Below are positions 1 to 4,971 of a stretch of DNA of 5,098 bases, piece by piece; the stretch's first letter is position 1, and each line of letters begins with the position of its first letter. Position numbers and translations under genes: made by a program. The stretch is from assembly GCA_026713405.1 (NCBI GenBank), contig JAPOON010000820.1, positions 1-5,098 on the forward strand, written 5' to 3'. The stretch is from Gammaproteobacteria bacterium (GTDB lineage Bacteria; Pseudomonadota; Gammaproteobacteria; Pseudomonadales; Azotimanducaceae_A). The notes under the pieces were generated by a model that was not told the DNA's origin, made no database searches, and was given only the letters and a program-made list of their open reading frames with translations.

Positions 1-665
1 AACGGGTCTGTCCTGCCTTCGGCCTTCAGCGCATCCAGGGTGGCGGGCAGGGATTCCGGCAGCGCGCCGATCAGCAGGAACGCTGTCAGCACGGCGCCGA
101 TGAACAGGATCGATGCCTGGATGACATCGGTCCAGATCACCGCGGAAACGCCGCCGAGCATGGTGTAGGTGACGGCCACCACCGCAACGATGAGGATGGC
201 GTCCACCACTCCGATGCCGGTGATGAACTCCAGCACCAGCGCCGTGGTATACAGCATGATGCCCGAGTAGGCGATGTTACCGAACAGGAAGACCGCCGAC
301 ATCACCGTGCGCGAGGTGAGGCCGAAACGGTTTTCCAGGTAGTCGAAGATGGAAGCGACGCCGCTCCGGTAGAAAAACGGCAGGAAAACCGTCACCACCA
401 CGAAGATCGCGATTGGATAGTTGATGTGGATGAAGATGACGGAGAAGCCTTCGGTGTACGACCATGCGGGGCCGCCCAGGAAGGTGAGCGCTCCGAAGTA
501 GGTGGCGACCACCGATATGCCGATCGCCCACCAGGGCGTTGTCCGGCGTCCGAGGTAGTAGTGCTCTGCGGTCTGGACGCGCTTGCTCAGAAAGTAGCCC
601 AGCACCAGGTTGCCGGCGATGTAGGCGACCACGATGGACCAGTTCAGCGCGCCGAATTCGCTCAA
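1..665 (-). CDS. Sodium:solute symporter (SSS family), N-terminal part, truncated by window edge
   Basis: An inner-membrane secondary transporter that would import a small organic solute with Na+. The 221 residues present contain about six hydrophobic spans (near residues 8-26, 45-65, 74-97, 122-146, 151-174 and 178-202). Residues 167-183 read YTMLGGVSAVIWTDVIQ, a clear match to the SSS signature (GG..AV..TD..Q). The early YYLGRR.TPWWAIGIS stretch before the second span is also typical of the family. Complete members have about 480-550 residues, so roughly 40% is here. The start is taken as TTG (665-663) because GGGAGG lies 9 nt upstream and the first transmembrane span follows as expected; an in-frame GTG further upstream has no ribosome binding site. 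It is transcribed away from the LacI-type gene, so it is a plausible target of that repressor. The substrate cannot be predicted; SSS members carry sugars, carboxylates, amino acids, betaines and vitamins. Confidence 0.93.
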   Translation of the reverse strand, partial: MSEFGALNWSIVVAYIAGNLVLGYFLSKRVQTAEHYYLGRRTTPWWAIGISVVATYFGALTFLGGPAWSYTEGFSVIFIHINYPIAIFVVVTVFLPFFYRSGVASIFDYLENRFGLTSRTVMSAVFLFGNIAYSGIMLYTTALVLEFITGIGVVDAILIVAVVAVTYTMLGGVSAVIWTDVIQASILFIGAVLTAFLLIGALPESLPATLDALKAEGRTDP

Positions 666-674
666 GTGCGTGTG

Positions 675-680
675 CCTCCC
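675..680 (-). promoter_or_regulatory. Ribosome binding site of the symporter (supports TTG start)
   Basis: On the minus strand GGGAGG ends 9 nt before TTG 665-663. It is the only strong Shine-Dalgarno match near the start of the symporter frame, and it decides for the TTG start over the unsupported in-frame GTG upstream. Confidence 0.7.
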
Positions 681-1014
681 GTCCCCCGATTGAACATCCG
701 TCGATCCAGGCGCCACCCTTGCAAAGTCGGCGGCCACCTTGATGGACCAGCCTGGCAAGCCCCTTTCGGCGCTGGCGCCGGCGAAACCGCCAGGATAGTC
801 GCGACGGCCGTACCCGACGGATGAAACAACAACGGTACTGCGAATGCAAGTGACACCGGGCGCCGTGCGTGATCTGACATCGGAGGAGAAAAAACCAAAT
901 ATTTCATAAAGTTATAGGGATTCGAAGCGCGATTCAGCTGTGGCTGCGATCCGGGCCCCGCGGGTGATGTCAGGCTCTGAACCTGCATGGCAGGCCCTTT
1001 GCCGCAGTGTTTTA

Positions 1015-1042
1015 TTGCATGGGAATTCAAGATTGCTATAGC
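1015..1042 (+). promoter_or_regulatory. Extended -10 sigma70-type promoter of the LacI-type gene
   Basis: TTGCAT (1015-1020) and TATAGC (1037-1042) are separated by 16 bp, with TG at 1034-1035 one base before the -10, giving an extended -10 element. Transcription would start near 1049, leaving a leader of about 28 nt before TTG 1077. The -10 lies inside the perfect palindrome at 1034-1043. If this promoter is used, ATG 987 is not on the mRNA, and GTG 1050 would be leaderless. Confidence 0.55.
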
Positions 1043-1043
1043 A
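1034..1043. repeat. Perfect 10-bp palindrome TGCTATAGCA over the -10 element (possible operator)
   Basis: TGCTATAGCA equals its own reverse complement and covers the predicted -10 hexamer of the regulator gene. LacI-family proteins bind palindromes and often repress their own gene from such positions, so this is a candidate autoregulatory operator. It is shorter than typical family operators (14-20 bp), and part of the symmetry comes from the -10 consensus itself. I saw no second copy near the symporter start or in the gap before the methyltransferase gene. Confidence 0.35.
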
Positions 1044-1076
1044 TCCGGAGTGATAGGCACAGGGGCGGGAAGGGAA

Positions 1077-2135
1077 TTGGCGCAACCGCAAGACACCGGA
1101 AAACAGCCCGCGGGCAGTGGGCGCTCGCAGCGGCGGGCCACCTCCTACGATGTGGCGCGACTCGCGGGGGTGTCCCAGTCCGCGGTGTCCAGGGTGTTCA
1201 AGCCGGGCGCCAGTGCTTCCGCCGACATGCGCCGCCGGGTCATGGATGCGGCGGCGCAGGTCGGGTACCGGCCCAACGCCATTGCCAGGGGCCTGATCAC
1301 CCGGCGCTCCAACATGGTGGGCGTCATCATTTCCAAGCTCGTCAACCTGAACTACCCGGAGGTGCTCGTCGAGTTGACGCAACGGTTCTCCAGCCGCGGT
1401 ATCCGGGTGCTGCTGTTCGCACTGGAAACCGAAGGCGACACCGCCGCGGCGCTCGACCAGGTGCTGCAGTACCGGGTCGACGGCGTGGTGACCGCCGCCA
1501 TGCTGACGGGAGAGCAACTGCGCACCTTCGACAACGCCGGCATTCCGGTCGTCTTCTACAACCGGGCGCCGGGTGAACCGTCGGTGAACGCCGTGCGCTG
1601 CGATCACGCCGAGGGGGAACGCTGGCTGGCCGGCGAACTCGTGGCAGCGGGTCACCGGCGTTTCAGCATCATCTCCGGTCCCGAGGATTCTCCGGTCAGT
1701 ACGGAACGGACACTGGGGGCAATTGACAAGCTCCGGGAACTGGGCATCGACGATGTCGCGGTGGTGACCGGCGACTACGGCTACCTCAGCGGGCGGGAAG
1801 GGTTCGCCGGAATCGTGGAGCAACTCGGCGGGCCGCCGGATGCGGTGATCGCCGCCAACGACATGATGGCCATCGGCTGTATCGACGAGGCGCGCTCGGT
1901 TCACGGGCTCGATGTGCCTGCCGATGTATCCGTGGTCGGATTCGACGGTGTCGGCCCCGCCGCCTACGCCGCTTACCGCCTCACCACGGTATCCCAGCCG
2001 GTCGCCCGGATGGCCGAGGCTGCCGTTTCCATGCTGCTCGAGCGCATCGAGGATTCGGAGTTGCCGCCCGAGAAGCGGGTCTTCTCGGGCGTTCCCATTC
2101 GTGGCGGTTCGGCCCGCCTCGCCGACAGCCGATAA
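1077..2135 (+). CDS. LacI-family transcriptional regulator
   Basis: A DNA-binding repressor whose C-terminal half is built like a periplasmic sugar-binding protein and senses a small ligand. Numbered from TTG 1077 (352 aa), the helix-turn-helix is at about residues 22-48 (SYDVARLAGVSQSAVSRVF), the hinge at 63-79 (GYRPNAIARGL.TRRSN), and the ligand-binding core at about 82-345. Family landmarks include VVFYNRAP (158-165), D177 in the VRCDHAEG loop, the conserved AAND (259-262) and VSVVGFDGV (284-292), and LTTVSQP (302-308). The wing after the recognition helix reads FKPGASAS, slightly longer than in LacI or PurR. The frame is open back to ATG 987, but that start has no ribosome binding site and lies upstream of a good promoter. 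TTG 1077 follows the purine-rich 1067-1076 and gives a normal family length. It likely controls the symporter, itself and the downstream methyltransferase; the inducer is unknown. The family call is firm and the exact start less so. Confidence 0.93.
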   Translation: MAQPQDTGKQPAGSGRSQRRATSYDVARLAGVSQSAVSRVFKPGASASADMRRRVMDAAAQVGYRPNAIARGLITRRSNMVGVIISKLVNLNYPEVLVELTQRFSSRGIRVLLFALETEGDTAAALDQVLQYRVDGVVTAAMLTGEQLRTFDNAGIPVVFYNRAPGEPSVNAVRCDHAEGERWLAGELVAAGHRRFSIISGPEDSPVSTERTLGAIDKLRELGIDDVAVVTGDYGYLSGREGFAGIVEQLGGPPDAVIAANDMMAIGCIDEARSVHGLDVPADVSVVGFDGVGPAAYAAYRLTTVSQPVARMAEAAVSMLLERIEDSELPPEKRVFSGVPIRGGSARLADSR

Positions 2136-2144
2136 CAGCCGATA
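2125..2144 (+). repeat. Exact tandem 10-bp duplication over the LacI-type stop codon
   Basis: ACAGCCGATA occurs twice back to back (2125-2134 and 2135-2144), followed by G. The stop TAA (2133-2135) spans the junction. Without the second copy the same codon would read TAG, so the duplication leaves protein length unchanged. It is probably a neutral slippage event. Confidence 0.8.
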
Positions 2145-2202
2145 GAAGAGGCGCGAAGACGGACGGCGTCATGGCACTGAGCGGGCATTCCGCCCCCACT
2201 TC

Positions 2203-2207
2203 GAGGA
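2203..2207 (+). promoter_or_regulatory. Ribosome binding site of the MetE-like gene (supports GTG start)
   Basis: GAGGA lies 7 nt before GTG 2215, ideal spacing, and the next residues lead directly into the conserved TTHVGSLPR motif expected near the N-terminus of this family. No separate promoter is evident in the 79-bp gap after the repressor gene, so read-through from that gene is plausible. Confidence 0.75.
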
Positions 2208-2214
2208 ACAAACC

Positions 2215-3354
2215 GTGCAGCAGAGCAAAGACCGGATACTGACCACTCACGTGGGCAGCCTGCCCAGATCGAAGGCTGTGACCGACGTGGTCTTCGCCCG
2301 GGAGGACGGCCAGGGTCCTCCGGACGGAGACCGGGTGATCGCCGCTGCCGTGGATGCCGTGGTCGCCCGCCAGGTCGAAAGCGGGGTCGACGTGGTGAGC
2401 GACGGCGAGATGAGCAAGATCAGCTACGCCACCTACATCAAGGACCGCATCACCGGCTTCGATGGTGACAGCGCCCGCGAACCCCCGCGCGACCTGGAAG
2501 AGTTCCCCGGTTTTCTCGCGCGGCAGGCGGCGTCCGGCGGCACGCCCACCTATCGGCGCCCGTGCTGCATCGGCGAGATCGCCGTGAAGGACATGGGGCC
2601 GGTGGGCCTGGACATTGCCAACTTCAAGACCGCGCTCGAGCGGCACCGGCCGGCCGAAGGGTTCATGAACGCAGCCTCACCCGGCGTGATCGCGCTGTTT
2701 CAGCCCAACAACCACTACCCGGACCACGAGGCATACCTGGAAGCGCTGGCCAATGCCATGGCGGAAGAGTACCGGGCCATTGTCGGGGCGGGCCTGGTCC
2801 TGCAACTGGACTCGCCCGACCTGGGCCTCGGCCGGCACATGATGTTCAAGGACAAGTCCGACGCGGAGTACCGGGCGCTGGCGGAATTGCACGTGGAAGC
2901 GCTCAATCACGCCCTTGCGGGCATTCCGGCCGACCGGGTGCGGCTGCACGTCTGCTGGGGCAACTACGAGGGGCCGCATCATTGCGATGCGCCGTTGTCC
3001 ATGGTGCTGCCCATTGCCCTGAAAGCCAACGTCGGGGCCTTTCTGTTCGAGTCGGCGAACCCCCGGCACGCCCATGAGTGGAAGGATCTCTCGCGGATGC
3101 CCATACCGGACGACCGTATCCTGGTGCCCGGCGTTATCGACTCCACCACCAACTTCGTCGAGCACCCCGAGTTGATCGCGGAGCGGGTGTGCCGTTTTGC
3201 GGATATCGTCGGCCGCGAGCGGGTCATTGCCGGATCCGATTGCGGCTTCTCCACGTTCGCCGGTTTCGGAGCGGTGGACCCCGACATCGTCTATGCGAAG
3301 CTCGAGAGCCTCGCCGAAGGAGCGAAGCGCGCCAGCGACCGGCTCTGGGGCTGA
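2215..3354 (+). CDS. Stand-alone MetE-like zinc methyltransferase (cobalamin-independent methionine synthase C-terminal family)
   Basis: A cytoplasmic TIM-barrel enzyme of the Meth_synt_2/COG0620 family, which activates a thiol on zinc for alkyl transfer. The 379 residues carry the family marks in order: TTHVGSLPR (10-18), ESGVDVVSDGEMSK (55-68), LQLDSPDL (196-203), HVCWGNYEGPH (245-255), FESANPRHAHEW (278-289) and GSDCGF (340-345). By analogy with MetE, whose zinc ligands are His, Cys, Glu and Cys, the ligands here would be H245, C247, probably E279, and C343. All are present, so the enzyme looks active. True MetE is about 750 residues with an extra N-terminal barrel that helps hold the polyglutamylated folate; that half is absent. 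The length is close to epoxyalkane:coenzyme M transferase and to archaeal-type single-domain methionine synthases. Position behind a LacI-type regulator, and no methionine genes nearby, suggest a catabolic methyl or alkyl transfer over housekeeping methionine synthesis. Acceptor and donor are unknown. Confidence 0.9.
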   Translation: MQQSKDRILTTHVGSLPRSKAVTDVVFAREDGQGPPDGDRVIAAAVDAVVARQVESGVDVVSDGEMSKISYATYIKDRITGFDGDSAREPPRDLEEFPGFLARQAASGGTPTYRRPCCIGEIAVKDMGPVGLDIANFKTALERHRPAEGFMNAASPGVIALFQPNNHYPDHEAYLEALANAMAEEYRAIVGAGLVLQLDSPDLGLGRHMMFKDKSDAEYRALAELHVEALNHALAGIPADRVRLHVCWGNYEGPHHCDAPLSMVLPIALKANVGAFLFESANPRHAHEWKDLSRMPIPDDRILVPGVIDSTTNFVEHPELIAERVCRFADIVGRERVIAGSDCGFSTFAGFGAVDPDIVYAKLESLAEGAKRASDRLWG

Positions 3355-3475
3355 CTTGCATCGAATGGGTTGTTTCCGGGCCGCCGTTGGGGAAGCTTTC
3401 ACGGAACGATTCTCCATGCGTTTCTTTCGCTTCTGTGGGACGAATGCCTGCCCCGGGCAGCGAGTTCGCATGCGG
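3355..3475. other. Convergent intergenic gap without a clear terminator
   Basis: These 121 bases separate two converging genes. They contain CTGCCCCGGGCAG at 3448-3460, which could form a tight G+C stem on either strand, and the 8-bp palindrome CGCATGCG at 3467-3474, one base beyond the stop codon of the minus-strand gene. Neither is followed by a T-tract on either strand, so I do not call an intrinsic terminator; termination here may depend on Rho. Confidence 0.5.
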
Positions 3476-4597
3476 TTAATCCCGCAGTTGGCCCAGCCCT
3501 GCGAGTTGGTCGAACACCGTCCACTCGGCGGCGACCCGTTGCGCAGCAATTCGCCAGTGGCTGACTCCGAGGACGAATACGGGTTTGCCGGTTCTTGCCA
3601 GTCCGCAGAAGGTGCCGGCATGTTCGCCGGCGAGGGTCCAGCGGGCGGCGATATCCCAGCCGCCGCTGCCGAAAGGCTGGCAGGCAACGTGGTCCAGGGA
3701 CACCCGGGGATTGCCGAAGGCCCTGCTGAGATCCGCGTAGTGGTCGAGTATGGCTTCGCGGCCGGAATATCGCTCGACCGGAGACCGGTGCATTACCGCG
3801 TAAGGCGCGTATCGGTCTTCCGGTTGCGCGGCCGGCCGGGTTTCCCAGAGGCTGCCGAGCAGATGCCTGGCGAATATTTCAGCGTTGAACTCCGCAGCCG
3901 GGTGGGCGTCGTGCGGCGCCGTGTTCACTCCCGGTGCCGGGCCCTGCTGCCCCGCGGACGCCGGTCCCGGGGTCGATTGGCCCGCTGTCGGCGCCAGCCC
4001 GGGGTTTGCCCGTTTGGCTGCCGTTGCACGGGATGCCGCCCGGTTCACGCGCATAGTCTCCGCGCGCAGCCATTCGCGGCTGCGCTCATCGAGGCCGGCG
4101 GCGAGCCGGCGGGCAGCGTCCATTGCATCGATGCCCAGTTGGCGGACCAGGGCCAGGTTGTCCCGCAACAGCCACTCCCGGGTGATGACGCCGTTCTCCA
4201 CCACGCAGTCGGCGATGTTGGTGACACCTACGCGCTTGCCCGTTGCCGGCCCGAAGGCGCTCGGCCCATGGTTGGTCATCGGGCTGGTGATGCGGTGCGA
4301 GGAGTAATAGCCGCTTTCCCGGTTCCCGGACCACACCACGTTGTCGCCGATCAGCAATCGGTCGGGAAAGGCGTTCAGCGTTGCCCGGGTGCCGTCCACC
4401 ATGGCCTGTGCGCCGAAGACGGGGCCTTCCAGGCTGAATACCTCGACATCCGCCGCGTAGTAGTCGTGGATCAGTTCGATACCGCGCTGTTCCCAGATTT
4501 CAAACGTAATGCCGAGAATGAAATCGACAATGTCGGAGCCGGGGCCGTAGGCACCGCCGGAACGTTCATTCGAGGATGAGGTTTTCGAACCGGTCAC
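3476..4597 (-). CDS. Tandem SnoaL-like (NTF2-fold) two-domain protein
   Basis: A predicted cytoplasmic protein of 373 residues with two domains of the SnoaL/polyketide-cyclase type, a cone-shaped NTF2-like fold used by small cyclases, isomerases, hydratases and binding proteins. Domain 1 spans about residues 21-155: helical SDIVDFILGITFEIWEQRG, then YYAADVEVFSLEGPVFG with the usual Tyr-x-x-Asp and P..G pattern, ending in VVENGVITREWLLRDNLALV, very characteristic of SnoaL-like proteins. Domain 2 spans about 235-373 with YAPYAVMHRSPVERYSGREAI and an ending SHWRIAAQRVAAEWTVFDQLAGLGQL that repeats the helix-strand closing pattern. Residues 187-232 form an Ala/Pro/Gly-rich linker, probably disordered. 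There is no signal peptide. The start is GTG 4597-4595, with GGGAG 5 nt upstream. It converges on the methyltransferase gene and diverges from another SnoaL-like gene. The catalytic role is not predictable from the family; it may convert or bind the compound handled by the cluster. Confidence 0.85.
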   Translation of the reverse strand: MTGSKTSSSNERSGGAYGPGSDIVDFILGITFEIWEQRGIELIHDYYAADVEVFSLEGPVFGAQAMVDGTRATLNAFPDRLLIGDNVVWSGNRESGYYSSHRITSPMTNHGPSAFGPATGKRVGVTNIADCVVENGVITREWLLRDNLALVRQLGIDAMDAARRLAAGLDERSREWLRAETMRVNRAASRATAAKRANPGLAPTAGQSTPGPASAGQQGPAPGVNTAPHDAHPAAEFNAEIFARHLLGSLWETRPAAQPEDRYAPYAVMHRSPVERYSGREAILDHYADLSRAFGNPRVSLDHVACQPFGSGGWDIAARWTLAGEHAGTFCGLARTGKPVFVLGVSHWRIAAQRVAAEWTVFDQLAGLGQLRD

Positions 4598-4602
4598 GTC
4601 CG

Positions 4603-4607
4603 CTCCC
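4603..4607 (-). promoter_or_regulatory. Ribosome binding site of the two-domain SnoaL-like gene
   Basis: On the minus strand GGGAG ends 5 nt before GTG 4597-4595. It supports this GTG as the start of the 373-residue protein. Confidence 0.6.
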
Positions 4608-4624
4608 GGCCACTGCTATTCCGT

Positions 4625-4649
4625 CTGACCGGGGCATGCATCCCGTCAG
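4625..4649. repeat. Imperfect inverted repeat upstream of the two-domain SnoaL-like gene
   Basis: Arms CTGAC(C)GGG at 4625-4633 and CCCGTCAG at 4642-4649 pair over eight base pairs with one bulged C, around the loop GCATGCAT. It ends 28 bp before the minus-strand GTG start. It could be an operator or a leader hairpin in that mRNA; there is no T-tract to make it a terminator. Confidence 0.5.
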
Positions 4650-4796
4650 GCGTTGTTCCCTTGCTGCTCATCCGTGTAACGTCCGGCGTTGTCGCGACGG
4701 CGTACTGTATTCGGATTGACCGCGCCCAGAAAGTCCGGCTTGTACGGTCGACCATCGCGGTAGCGGCCGCGTAATGTGTCTGCCCGCTTTCCTCTG

Positions 4797-4826
4797 TTGA
4801 CGGTGAGCGCGAAATCACGCCATAGT
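4797..4826 (+). promoter_or_regulatory. Sigma70-type promoter for the right-hand SnoaL-like gene
   Basis: TTGACG (4797-4802, 5 of 6 consensus) and CATAGT (4821-4826, 4 of 6) are 18 bp apart on the plus strand. Transcription would begin near 4833, giving a leader of about 130 nt before ATG 4964. The spacer carries the inverted repeat GTGA-N8-TCAC and the predicted start point lies in a second inverted repeat, consistent with a repressed promoter. Confidence 0.5.
4803..4818. repeat. Inverted repeat GTGA-N8-TCAC in the promoter spacer
   Basis: GTGA (4803-4806) and TCAC (4815-4818) are reverse complements eight bases apart, lying exactly between the -35 and -10 elements. A protein bound here would block RNA polymerase. 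The spacing does not fit the 6-bp gap of a CRP site, so the binding protein is unknown; chance occurrence is possible for arms this short. Confidence 0.35.
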
Positions 4827-4832
4827 CGCCGG

Positions 4833-4844
4833 CCGCTAAAGCGG
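4833..4844. repeat. Inverted repeat CCGCT-AA-AGCGG at the predicted transcription start
   Basis: Two perfect 5-bp arms flank AA, giving a 12-bp palindromic site that begins at the predicted start of transcription. Size and position suit an operator; in RNA the loop would be too tight for the full stem. Confidence 0.4.
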
Positions 4845-4860
4845 GACCGGGACGAACGGA

Positions 4861-4971
4861 ATGCACAAATCGAGTGGTGCCATGATGCTGTCGCCGTTGG
4901 CGGCCCCTCCCCGTAGCACCCGGGCGGGTCTCCGCATCCAATTCAGCGGACGGGCTGCCGCAAATGAGTGA
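4861..4971 (+). CDS. Possible 36-residue upstream reading frame overlapping the next start
   Basis: An ATG frame of 36 codons starts about 28 nt after the predicted transcription start. It ends at TGA 4969-4971, overlapping the next gene's ATG by 8 nt (ATGAGTGA). Its only ribosome binding signal is a purine-rich GACGAACGGA immediately before the ATG, closer than ideal. The peptide (MHKSSGAMMLSPLAAPPRST at its start) resembles no family I know and has no membrane span. It could be a leader frame that couples translation to the SnoaL-like gene, or a chance frame. Confidence 0.2.
   Translation: MHKSSGAMMLSPLAAPPRSTRAGLRIQFSGRAAANE

Larger units (their letters stand above)
666..1076. other. Divergent intergenic control region between symporter and LacI-type gene
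   Basis: These 411 bases hold no convincing gene. Most of the region is GC-rich, but 889-917 is a marked AT-rich island. It contains GTTATA at 911-916, which is TATAAC on the minus strand and could be a -10 for the symporter with a leader of about 240 nt. Its -35 match is poor (CTGAAT, 15 bp spacer), so that is only a guess. GGAGGAG at 882-888 looks like a ribosome binding site but no plus-strand start codon follows at a usable distance. A 5 bp inverted repeat, CCTGC-ATG-GCAGG, lies at 982-994. The right end carries the regulator promoter described separately. Confidence 0.6.
4598..4963. other. Divergent intergenic control region between the two SnoaL-like genes
   Basis: These 366 bases hold no convincing gene over 40 codons; the long open frame on the minus strand here is Arg/Ser/Thr-rich, without domain-like pattern. 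The region contains a plus-strand promoter (4797-4826), inverted repeats at 4625-4649, 4803-4818 and 4833-4844, and a short upstream reading frame (4861-4971). For the minus-strand gene I see only a weak -10 candidate, TACAGT (4708-4703 read on the minus strand), without a good -35. Confidence 0.55.

Noticed and set aside
662..907. Possible small minus-strand gene starting MKYLVFSPP at the AT-rich tract, with a weakly hydrophobic stretch
   Set aside because: No ribosome binding site precedes the ATG, the rest is Ala/Pro/Arg-rich, and its end overlaps the start of the symporter in another frame.
987..1076. Upstream extension of the LacI-type protein from ATG 987
   Set aside because: No Shine-Dalgarno sequence, a non-conserved-looking N-terminal tail, and a promoter located downstream of this ATG.
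912..1904. 330-residue open frame on the minus strand opposite the LacI-type gene
   Set aside because: Rich in Arg, His, Gly and Pro, with no domain pattern; it is the antisense shadow of a high-GC gene whose plus-strand product is an unmistakable LacI-family protein.
3448..3460. Intrinsic terminator between the convergent genes
   Set aside because: The stem is G+C-rich, but no run of T follows on either strand.
2677..3687. 336-residue minus-strand frame opposite the MetE-like gene
   Set aside because: The plus-strand frame carries all MetE-family motifs and a good ribosome binding site; this one overlaps the end of the two-domain gene and shows no family features.
3197..4579. 460-residue plus-strand frame running from the methyltransferase end across the two-domain SnoaL-like gene
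   Set aside because: It overlaps two well-supported genes in other frames and has no recognisable domain; GC-rich codon bias opens such frames.
4763..4770. GCGGCCGC palindrome as a regulatory site
   Set aside because: An 8-bp all-G/C palindrome is expected by chance in GC-rich DNA and it is not placed at a promoter element.
4803..4818. CRP (cAMP receptor protein) site
   Set aside because: The half-sites GTGA and TCAC are eight bases apart, not six, and the outer bases do not match TGTGA/TCACA.
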